In this document: positions 1 through 5,985 of the stretch, piece by piece
Position numbering within the stretch: position 1 is the stretch's first letter
Layout: the number at the start of each line of letters is the position of its first letter
Origin: an uncultured Prevotella sp.
GTDB lineage: Bacteria; Bacteroidota; Bacteroidia; Bacteroidales; Bacteroidaceae
DNA length: 7,231 nucleotides
Reading direction: 5' to 3'
NCBI GenBank assembly: GCA_946623195.1
Contig: CAMOQW010000076.1
Coordinates: forward strand, 1 to 7,231
Made by a program: the position numbers and the translations under genes
The notes under the pieces: generated by a model
Databases searched by the model: none
The model's input: the letters and a program-made list of their open reading frames with translations, nothing else
Told to the model about the DNA's origin: nothing

Positions 1-218
1 TTTTCCGATTTTGACATCTGCACGAAGTCGCGTCCGTCATAGAGAATCTGCCCTTGTGTGGGCTCCAACAGCCCCACCAGGTTCTTCATCAGCACCGTCT
101 TGCCGCTACCGCTCTGGCCGATAATCAGGTTGGTCTTACCGTCTTCGAACACCGTGTTGATGTCCTTCAGCACGTCCTTGTCCTCAAAACTCTTATACAG
201 GTTCTTTACTTCTATCAT
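1..218 (-). CDS. mlaF: MlaF-type ABC transporter ATPase, N-terminal part (cut by window edge)
   Basis: This is the first 72 codons of an ATP-binding subunit of the Mla/MCE-type phospholipid transporter; the rest lies to the left of the window. It would sit on the cytoplasmic side of the inner membrane and power the MlaE permease. The reading begins MIEVKNLYKSFEDKDVLKDI, the usual opening of an ABC nucleotide-binding domain. A perfect Walker A, GQSGSGKT, lies at residues 34-41 (positions 96-119). The Q-loop, signature motif and Walker B are outside the window. The ATG at 216-218 overlaps the stop codon of mlaE as ATGA (215-218), so the two are probably translationally coupled. The MlaF assignment rests on the adjacent MlaE; the visible part alone would only support a generic ABC ATPase. 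Confidence 0.9.
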   Translation of the reverse strand, partial: MIEVKNLYKSFEDKDVLKDINTVFEDGKTNLIIGQSGSGKTVLMKNLVGLLEPTQGQILYDGRDFVQMSKSE

Positions 219-967
219 GACAGCAGTTGAGTTAGGAATACGTCACTACACAGTATCAGTACGCTCGAAGACACGACGGCATCCGTTGACGCTTTGCCCA
301 CGTTGACCGAACCGCCCTCCACCGTATAGCCGAAGTACGAAGGCACAGCAGAGATGATGAAGGCAAAGAAGAGACTCTTGATGATGGACATCCACACAAA
401 CCAAGGCTGAAAGGAGTGCTGCAGACCCAAGGTCAGGTCGTCGGGCACGATGATATGGCCTACGTAGGCAGTACCATAGGCACCGATGATGCCCATTGCC
501 GACGAGAAGATGACCAGCAGGGGCATGATGGTCAGCATCCCCAGAATCTTGGGCAGAATGAGATAGCAGGCCGAGTTGACACCCATGATGTCTAGCGCAT
601 CAATCTGTTGGGTGACGCGCATGGTGCCTATCTCCGACGCGATGTTCGACCCCACCTTGCCGGCCAGTATCAGACACATGATGCTGCTCGAAAACTCCAG
701 CAGCATGATTTCACGCGTCGTGTAGCCCGACACCCAGCGTGGCATCCAGGGAGACTGGATGTTCAACTTCATCTGAATGCAGATTACGGCTCCGATGAAG
801 AACGAGATGAGCAGCACGATGCCTATGGAGTTGATGCCCAGCTGTTCCATCTCCTTGACATACTGCTTCCAGAACATGCGGAACCGCTCGGGCACCGAGA
901 ACGTACGCCCCATCAGTATGATAAATTTGCCGAACGTCGTCAGCCAGTTGTGTAATACCTTAATCAT
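215..967 (-). CDS. mlaE: MlaE family ABC transporter permease
   Basis: This 250-residue protein is the inner-membrane permease of an Mla/MCE-type system, which moves phospholipids between inner and outer membranes. An N-terminal amphipathic stretch (residues 1-40) is followed by about five hydrophobic segments, near 46-66, 88-103, 137-168, 190-212 and 230-248. The family hallmark is present at residues 101-129: LAGKVGSNIASEIG followed by MRVTQQIDALDIMG, matching the AGRAGSALTAEIG...T-Q motif of E. coli MlaE. Its length is close to the roughly 260 residues of that protein. The ATG at 965-967 is preferred because residues 12-30 (FGKFIILMGRTFSVPERFR) look like the conserved family N-terminus and no upstream start fits. 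The gene is first in its operon and runs into mlaF with a 4-bp overlap. Its promoter box ends only 8 bases before the ATG. MlaD/MCE is not visible and may follow mlaF. Confidence 0.95.
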   Translation of the reverse strand: MIKVLHNWLTTFGKFIILMGRTFSVPERFRMFWKQYVKEMEQLGINSIGIVLLISFFIGAVICIQMKLNIQSPWMPRWVSGYTTREIMLLEFSSSIMCLILAGKVGSNIASEIGTMRVTQQIDALDIMGVNSACYLILPKILGMLTIMPLLVIFSSAMGIIGAYGTAYVGHIIVPDDLTLGLQHSFQPWFVWMSIIKSLFFAFIISAVPSYFGYTVEGGSVNVGKASTDAVVSSSVLILCSDVFLTQLLS

Positions 968-974
968 ATTGTCT

Positions 975-983
975 GCAAAGGTA
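975..983 (-). promoter_or_regulatory. Bacteroidota promoter -7 box for mlaE
   Basis: Read on the minus strand, positions 983-976 are TACCTTTG, a perfect match to the Bacteroidota -7 consensus TAnnTTTG, followed by CAG. The -33 region, about 19-20 bases upstream (near 1003-1007), is only T-rich (TTTT rather than TTTG) and lies inside the heptamer array. Only 8 bases separate the box from the mlaE ATG, so the predicted transcript has almost no leader. Confidence 0.75.
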
Positions 984-984
984 C

Positions 985-1019
985 AAAGAAAAGTGAAAAG
1001 TGAAAAGTGAAAAGAGAAA
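985..1019. repeat. Tandem heptamer array (AGTGAAA)
   Basis: Three perfect copies of AGTGAAA lie at 992-998, 999-1005 and 1006-1012. They are flanked by degenerate units at 985-991 (AAAGAAA) and 1013-1019 (AGAGAAA). The array occupies the upstream and -33 zone of the mlaE promoter in the 124-bp intergenic region between mlaE and the receptor gene. It could act as an A-tract upstream element, a slippage-prone spacer or a regulator-binding site; the sequence alone does not decide. Confidence 0.8.
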
Positions 1020-1050
1020 AAATTGCGGTCGCCTCCTCTTTTTTCACTTT
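1004..1050. repeat. Imperfect inverted repeat between divergent promoters
   Basis: The left arm AAAGTGAAAAGAG (1004-1016) is complementary to the right arm CTCTTTTTTCACTTT (1036-1050), apart from two extra T in the right arm. The arms are separated by 19 bases. The left arm is the last heptamer unit of the array and the right arm lies upstream of the receptor promoter, so both divergent promoters see the same sequence in mirror orientation. It could be a shared operator; a terminator is unlikely because no gene ends here. Confidence 0.6.
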
Positions 1051-1057
1051 ATTTCGT

Positions 1058-1065
1058 TACCTTTG
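1058..1065 (+). promoter_or_regulatory. Bacteroidota promoter -7 box for the TonB-dependent receptor
   Basis: TACCTTTG at 1058-1065 matches TAnnTTTG exactly and is followed by CAG, as in the mlaE promoter. No TTTG is seen at the expected -33 distance; that region is a pyrimidine-rich run. The box ends 26 bases before the receptor ATG, giving a short leader of about 20 nucleotides with no Shine-Dalgarno site, as is usual in this phylum. Confidence 0.7.
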
Positions 1066-1091
1066 CAGCCTGAATTACTTAGCCAGCAGAA

Positions 1092-3269
1092 ATGAAGATG
1101 CGTTTTTACCTCTTTTTCCTCCTGAGTCTTCAGAGCCTGTCCTCCTTAGCCCAACACCATCATCAGGGCGAGGACTCTACCGACGTGTTCTTCCGCCACC
1201 TGCAGATGAATGAAGTGGTGGTGACTGGCGTTACAGGCGACACGAAACTGAAACATGCCACGGCACCCATCAGCATTGTCAGTCCCCACGACCTGCGAGC
1301 CACGTCGTCAACCAATGTCATCGACGCCATTGCCCGCCAGCCTGGCATTTCACAGCTCACCACGGGTTCAGGCATTTCGAAACCCATCATCCGCGGCTTG
1401 GGCTACAACCGTGTGGTGGTGATGAGCGAAGGCGTGCGCCAGGAGGGACAGCAGTGGGGCGACGAACACGGCATCGAGGTAGACGGTGGAAATGTGAACA
1501 GCGTGGAAGTGCTAAAAGGTCCTGCCTCGCTGATGTATGGCTCCGATGCTATGGCGGGTGTGGTCATCCTGCATGGCCAGCCTACGTTGGCCGATGGTGC
1601 CCTGCAAGCCCATGCCAGTACGGAATATCAGACCAACAACGGTCTCTTCCACTACTCGCTGTCGATGGCCGGCAACCAGAAAGGTTTTGTGTGGGATGCC
1701 CGCTACAGCGACAAGATGGCTCATGCCTATAAGAACAAGTACGACGGTTATGTGCCTGGCTCCCAGTTCCGTGAGCGCTCGGGCCGTCTGATGGTGGGAC
1801 TCAACAAGCAGTGGGGTCATTCCCGTCTGACGTGGGTGGCCTATCACCTGACGCCCAGCATCATAGAGGGCGAACGCGACGCCGTCACTGGCGAACTGTG
1901 CCCGTTGGGTTCTCCCAAGAGCTACTCCAAGTCGTTGCCCTTCCAGCAGGTGAAGCACTATAAACTGGTGAGTGACAATGCGCTGCATCTTCCTACGGGT
2001 GTCCTGAAAGCCATCATCGGTTACCAGCAGAACCGGCGTCAGGAGTATGAGGAGAGTGCCGACGAGCCCGGCCTCTTTCTGAAGCTCCATACCCTGACCT
2101 ACGACCTGCGCTACCTGACCAACGAGTGGAACGGCTGGAAATGGTCGGCAGGCATTGGGGGCATGTGGCAGCAGTCGCAAAACCTGGGCGACGAATACCT
2201 GATTCCCGACTACCGCCTCTTCGACCTGGGCCTCTATACCACTCTAAGCAAGACGGCAGGCCCTTGGACGCTGAATGGCGGCCTGCGTTATGACTACCGC
2301 CGGCTGCATGGCGATGGGTTGGAGGACGATGGTGCGATGCGATTTACCGATTTCAGCCGTCATTTCCATGGTGTGACGGGTAGTGTGGGTGCTGTCTGGA
2401 ATGCCAACAGCGGCTTCACGCTGCGTCTTAATGTGGCTCGTGGCTTCCGCACCCCCAACATGAGTGAACTGGCCTCCAACGGCGAACACGAAGGTACGCA
2501 GCGCTTCGAAATCGGCAACCCTCAGCTGAAGGCCGAATACAGTCTGCAGGTCGACCTGGGCCTCGACTTTATGTCGCGCTATGTGTCGGCTCAGTTGGCG
2601 CTCTTTGCCAATCGCATCGACAACTACATCTTCACCCACCGGCTGCCCGTTGTGATGCAGGAGGGGTGCCTCACCTATGCTTATACTCAGGGCGATGCCC
2701 GTCTGTTGGGCTTCGAGGCCGGCGTGGATGTCCATCCCGTCCATTCCGTCCATTTCGCCAATACGTTTTCCTATGTCGATGCCCGTCAGCTGCACCAGTC
2801 TGATGCTTCCATCCGCTATTTGCCCATGACGCCCGCTCCGCGCTGGACCTCGGAACTGAAGTGGGAACTCATGCACCATTCCCATACCACCGTAGGGCAT
2901 AGTCATGCCCCGGGGCAGCACCACACCCACTATACCTCCGGCCTCTCGCTCAACAATGTTTTTCTCTCGGCAGGCATCGAGTGCTATCTAAGTCAGAACC
3001 ATATCTATAGTGCCGACGATACGGAGACACCGACACCCAGCTATACGCTGCTCAACCTCTCGGCAGGCACTGATGTCCATTGGGGACGAAAGAAGGTCGC
3101 TGAGCTGTATCTGACGGCCCATAATCTTCTTGACAGAGCCTACCAGAACCACCTGAGCCGCCTGAAGTATCTCGACGTCAACGAGGCTACGGGCCGCCGT
3201 GGTGTCTACAACATGGGGCGCAACGTCACCGTCAAGCTCGTCATCCCCATTCTTATGGGCAAACCTTAG
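1092..3269 (+). CDS. TonB-dependent outer-membrane receptor, ZnuD-like, histidine-rich
   Basis: This 725-residue receptor probably imports a metal ion or metal complex across the outer membrane using TonB energy. A signal peptide covers residues 1-20, with likely cleavage at SLA|QHH. A TonB-box-like segment, NEVVVTG, lies at 40-46. The plug follows, at about 50-160, with RGLGYNRVVVMSEGVRQEGQ (101-120) and QWGDEHG (121-127), then VEVLKGPASLMYGS (138-151). The rest is the barrel, with the usual GFRTPNMSEL (451-460) and NLLDRAYQNHL (678-688). The plug motif and the histidine-rich segment at 595-613 (8 His in 19 residues), plus HHH at 22-24, resemble the ZnuD zinc-receptor group; zinc is my inference, and copper, nickel or heme are alternatives. 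The N-terminal carboxypeptidase-regulatory-like domain common in Bacteroidota receptors is absent, so this is not SusC-like. The C-terminus, VKLVIPILMGKP, lacks the usual terminal aromatic residue. The gene overlaps the convergent gene by 17 bp. Confidence 0.93.
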   Translation: MKMRFYLFFLLSLQSLSSLAQHHHQGEDSTDVFFRHLQMNEVVVTGVTGDTKLKHATAPISIVSPHDLRATSSTNVIDAIARQPGISQLTTGSGISKPIIRGLGYNRVVVMSEGVRQEGQQWGDEHGIEVDGGNVNSVEVLKGPASLMYGSDAMAGVVILHGQPTLADGALQAHASTEYQTNNGLFHYSLSMAGNQKGFVWDARYSDKMAHAYKNKYDGYVPGSQFRERSGRLMVGLNKQWGHSRLTWVAYHLTPSIIEGERDAVTGELCPLGSPKSYSKSLPFQQVKHYKLVSDNALHLPTGVLKAIIGYQQNRRQEYEESADEPGLFLKLHTLTYDLRYLTNEWNGWKWSAGIGGMWQQSQNLGDEYLIPDYRLFDLGLYTTLSKTAGPWTLNGGLRYDYRRLHGDGLEDDGAMRFTDFSRHFHGVTGSVGAVWNANSGFTLRLNVARGFRTPNMSELASNGEHEGTQRFEIGNPQLKAEYSLQVDLGLDFMSRYVSAQLALFANRIDNYIFTHRLPVVMQEGCLTYAYTQGDARLLGFEAGVDVHPVHSVHFANTFSYVDARQLHQSDASIRYLPMTPAPRWTSELKWELMHHSHTTVGHSHAPGQHHTHYTSGLSLNNVFLSAGIECYLSQNHIYSADDTETPTPSYTLLNLSAGTDVHWGRKKVAELYLTAHNLLDRAYQNHLSRLKYLDVNEATGRRGVYNMGRNVTVKLVIPILMGKP
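2730..2756 (+). repeat. Nine-base in-frame tandem repeat encoding V-H-x three times
   Basis: GTCCAT recurs at 2730, 2739 and 2748, forming three 9-base units (GTCCATCCC, GTCCATTCC, GTCCATTTC). They encode VHP, VHS and VHF, residues 547-555 of the receptor, so His548, His551 and His554 are evenly spaced. The nucleotide identity suggests duplication within the gene. Confidence 0.75.
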
Positions 3270-4761
3270 TGACGGTTCCGTCGGCCTGGTGGCAGATGTA
3301 TATCCGACCGGGCACCAGCGTCTCAGCCCGACGACCGTCGAGGGTGAAATAGAGAACCGTCAGATTTGTTGCGGTCTTGATGCCTTTGATGCCGGCAGCA
3401 CTGCTCTTCACGTTGACGGTATAGCTCGTCGTGGCCGACATGTCAGCACCGATGGCTGACACCGTGCACAGGTAGTAGCCGTCCGTCACTTCAACATGCT
3501 TGACCGTATGCGTGGCCCGTCCGTTGACGACAGCCTCCACGTCACTGGCTGCGACGGCCTCGTCAAGTTGCATTTCATACGTGCTACGGTCAGCCCTGAA
3601 GTCCGGCACGTCGTGACCCTTAATCTTCAGACCGGAAACGTTGGCATTGTAGATGAGCTGGATGTCGTCGACCAGTACTTCGTCCTTGTCGCTGCCCTGC
3701 CCGGGGTCGGCATTGGTGGATATGGTGATGAGGATGGCCTGTGGACTGGCGGTAGCATCAGTGTACACGAAGGGTGCTGCGATGCGCACCCACTGGCCGT
3801 CTGTGGTGGCTATCTGGTTGTAGCCGGCTTTTGCCACGACGTTGGTGTACTCTTTGTCCTCAGGGTCCTGGTAGTAGGTGCCGTCGGTGATGACGGCACT
3901 GATGGTGGCATAGGGATGCTCGCTGTTGGGAGTGCCTTGGGCAAACTTCACCCAGACGGCGACAGAGTCAGGACGCGAATACAAGGGCATGTAATAGGGG
4001 TCGCCATTGCCGTCGACGTCCGTCATGGTCATGTCGAGATAGGCATTGTTGGCAGGGTCGGTGGCTGATATGGCTCCTGCGTTCATGCGGCCGGTGGTCA
4101 TCGTGCCGTTGGCGATGATGCCGATGATGGACGAGGCAAAGATGCGTGCGCTGGCCGCACCGGAATGGGCGTCGCCCGATTTCTCTATGTGATGGCCGGC
4201 CAGCATCGCCATAGTGCCGGTGGCACTCTCGAACGAATGCCAGCCGTTGGGCTCTGTGTAGGTGCCGGTCGATGTGTGCCAGCTTTCGAAACTCTGGTTC
4301 GGCAACTGGTATCCGCCGCCGATGCCCACTTCTATCTTTTGTCCCAGGCTCTCCGTCAGGTCGATGTCGAGGCAGCACCGCAGGTGTTCGCCCTCAATCT
4401 TGCCGCGCAGCAGCACGTTGACAGGAGGCAATATGCTGGCCAGCCAGGTGGTCACAGCAGGGTCGTTGCCGTCGGTGATGGTCACCTGGTCGGCAGCGAT
4501 GAGTAGGGTGGCATTGCCGTCCTGATAGGGCTTGATACCCCTGAGTTCCACATTCCCTACGCCTATGTTGGCGTCTGCGCTCTGAAGCATGAAGTTGTTC
4601 AGGGTGATGTCGTACCGTCCGTCGACTTCATTGACGGAAATGACAGCATGTTGTTCCGATGTCACCCCGTTGATGGTGACGGTGATGGGTACGTTGTAGT
4701 CGGTAGCATAGCCAGCAATAGCTGTTATGCCCATGAATAAAAGTGTAAATAGTCTTCTCAT
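3253..4761 (-). CDS. Secreted calycin-like / PCMD domain protein
   Basis: A 502-residue exported protein of unknown precise function. The start is set at 4759-4761 because it gives a signal peptide, MRRLFTLLFMGITAIAGYA, with cleavage before TDYN; the open frame continues upstream but overlaps the DUF4421 gene and gives a non-family sequence. Residues about 22-147 look like the Bacteroidota calycin-like domain (GRYDITLNNF, VGNVELRGI, NVLLRGKIEGEHL). Residues about 155-372 resemble the PCMD (putative carbohydrate metabolism) domain: NQSFESWH, PNGWHSFES, HSGAASARI, YSRPDSVAVWVKF and a closing VLVDDIQLIY. Residues 375-452 look like a cadherin-like or Ig-like beta domain. Residues 458-502 (YFTLDGRRAE...GRIYICHQADGTVTKVCP) resemble a type IX secretion sorting-type tail, but the end is degenerate. 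There is no lipobox cysteine. The gene is last in its operon, 44 bp after DUF4421. A surface or extracellular location is inferred; domain names are from memory of family patterns. Confidence 0.85.
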   Translation of the reverse strand: MRRLFTLLFMGITAIAGYATDYNVPITVTINGVTSEQHAVISVNEVDGRYDITLNNFMLQSADANIGVGNVELRGIKPYQDGNATLLIAADQVTITDGNDPAVTTWLASILPPVNVLLRGKIEGEHLRCCLDIDLTESLGQKIEVGIGGGYQLPNQSFESWHTSTGTYTEPNGWHSFESATGTMAMLAGHHIEKSGDAHSGAASARIFASSIIGIIANGTMTTGRMNAGAISATDPANNAYLDMTMTDVDGNGDPYYMPLYSRPDSVAVWVKFAQGTPNSEHPYATISAVITDGTYYQDPEDKEYTNVVAKAGYNQIATTDGQWVRIAAPFVYTDATASPQAILITISTNADPGQGSDKDEVLVDDIQLIYNANVSGLKIKGHDVPDFRADRSTYEMQLDEAVAASDVEAVVNGRATHTVKHVEVTDGYYLCTVSAIGADMSATTSYTVNVKSSAAGIKGIKTATNLTVLYFTLDGRRAETLVPGRIYICHQADGTVTKVCP

Positions 4762-4805
4762 ATCGTCAAAGTGCTGGATTAAAATGTCCTGAGTTACCGC
4801 CGGTT

Positions 4806-5984
4806 TTAAAGCCTCATGCCCAGCGAGGCGTTGACAAACCAGTCGTTCAGCTTCAGCGTGTTGTTGTCCATGCTGTGCTTGAATTGGTTCCACTGTCCGT
4901 GGACGTTCAGGAAGTACCGGTCCCAGCAGTAGGTGATGGATGCACGGGCATCCAGATTGAACGACACGTTGCCGTGCTTCACCACTTCCCGGGTCTGTTC
5001 CAGCGTCACGTCGTCCGTCCACGACAGGTCGTCGGCATCCTCTGGATAGGCCTTCTTGCCGTTCTTCGAGACTTCGTCTTCAAACAGGAAGATGTCGTAG
5101 TTGGAGTCGTAGAGCGTCACTTTCTTCCGGTTGTAGAACAGCAGCATCGGCATGGCTGTTACGTTGACCATCAGATTCTTCATCGGAACCCAGTTGTAGG
5201 AATAGCCGACACCGATGCCGCCTTCCTGGATTTTCATCTTTCCCGTGTTGCCCATGACCTGTATAATCGGGGCGTTCTTGGCCTGCGAAAAGTCGACGCT
5301 GGACTGATACCACATGGCTCCTACCATCAGCGAACCTGCCGAGCGCAGCTGTACGACGGACTGGTCGTAGGCGGCGGCGTATGAGAATCGCTTGCCGTTC
5401 AGCATGTAGAAGCCATCCAGTATGAACGTCCTGATGCTGATGTCGTCCCAGGCATGAAAGCCCTTCATCTCCCCGTCGAATTGCCCATCTTCATCCTCAC
5501 CCCACAGGTTGACATTCAGCTCTCTGGTGTCCAGGCTGCGTGTGCGCAGGTTGATGCCGTATCGTGAGCCGGTGGCACCTATCGAGAAGCTGTTGCCGTT
5601 GCTTTTCGACAGCGAGATGTTATACCCCAGGCCGTAGCCTCGGTAGCCTATCCACAAACCAACGTTATACGTGAATCGCGGTTCGAAGGTAGACTTCATC
5701 GTATAGTGCCCCTTGTAGCCGTAGCGGGCCATTTCTTCTTCTGTGACGGTTGCCTCTACGCTCATGTACATGTCGTTGATATGATTCTTCAGCACCAGTT
5801 GCCAGGGGCGTTCCGGTACGTAGATGTAGCGCTTGTCGATACCTCTGGTGGCCATGGTGTCGATGAAAGCACCTACTTTGTTGACGGCCTTCACTATCCA
5901 AGGCTTGTTTTCTGTGCTTTTTTGCGCATAGACCGGCGTGCTCAGCAGGAACAGCAGGACTAAGTATGTTATCTTTGTTTTCAT
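4806..5984 (-). CDS. DUF4421 family predicted outer-membrane beta-barrel protein
   Basis: A 392-residue exported protein. The signal peptide MKTKITYLVLLFLLSTPVYA (1-20) is followed by QKST. The segment around residues 48-71 (GIDKRYIYVPERPWQLVLKN) matches the opening of DUF4421, a Bacteroidota family of unknown function. From about residue 60 onward the sequence alternates hydrophobic and polar residues, with many aromatic and glycine positions (GLWIGYRGYGLGYNISLSK, IGVGYSYNW), and it ends in a strand-like WFVNASLGMRL, so an outer-membrane barrel is likely. The acidic stretch at 300-326 (FEDEVSKNGKKAYPEDADDL and following) would be an extracellular loop. The ATG (5982-5984) lies one base after the stop of the upstream S66 gene (TAAGATG), which implies coupled translation. 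No catalytic motif is visible and I do not assign a function. Confidence 0.85.
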   Translation of the reverse strand: MKTKITYLVLLFLLSTPVYAQKSTENKPWIVKAVNKVGAFIDTMATRGIDKRYIYVPERPWQLVLKNHINDMYMSVEATVTEEEMARYGYKGHYTMKSTFEPRFTYNVGLWIGYRGYGLGYNISLSKSNGNSFSIGATGSRYGINLRTRSLDTRELNVNLWGEDEDGQFDGEMKGFHAWDDISIRTFILDGFYMLNGKRFSYAAAYDQSVVQLRSAGSLMVGAMWYQSSVDFSQAKNAPIIQVMGNTGKMKIQEGGIGVGYSYNWVPMKNLMVNVTAMPMLLFYNRKKVTLYDSNYDIFLFEDEVSKNGKKAYPEDADDLSWTDDVTLEQTREVVKHGNVSFNLDARASITYCWDRYFLNVHGQWNQFKHSMDNNTLKLNDWFVNASLGMRL

Positions 5985-5985
5985 C

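Noticed and set aside
1512..2930. Two minus-strand open frames of 222 and 228 codons inside the receptor gene.
   Set aside because: Both lie antisense to strongly supported receptor sequence, with no promoter, signal peptide or family resemblance.
3271..3282. GACGG/CCGTC hairpin just after the receptor stop as a terminator.
   Set aside because: The stem is at most 4-5 bp, there is no T-tract, and the bases are coding sequence of the convergent gene.
4762..4805. A separate promoter for the PCMD gene in the 44-bp gap.
   Set aside because: The closest string, GCACTTTG on the minus strand, misses the invariant TA of TAnnTTTG, and no -33 match accompanies it.
4762..5022. An upstream extension of the PCMD gene giving 87 extra residues.
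   Set aside because: The extension overlaps the DUF4421 gene in another frame, is Arg/Gln/His-rich, and would bury the clear signal peptide beginning at 4761.
3496..5384. Plus-strand open frames of 190 and 169 codons opposite the PCMD and DUF4421 genes.
   Set aside because: They are antisense shadows with low-complexity Val/Gly/His-rich translations and no start signals.
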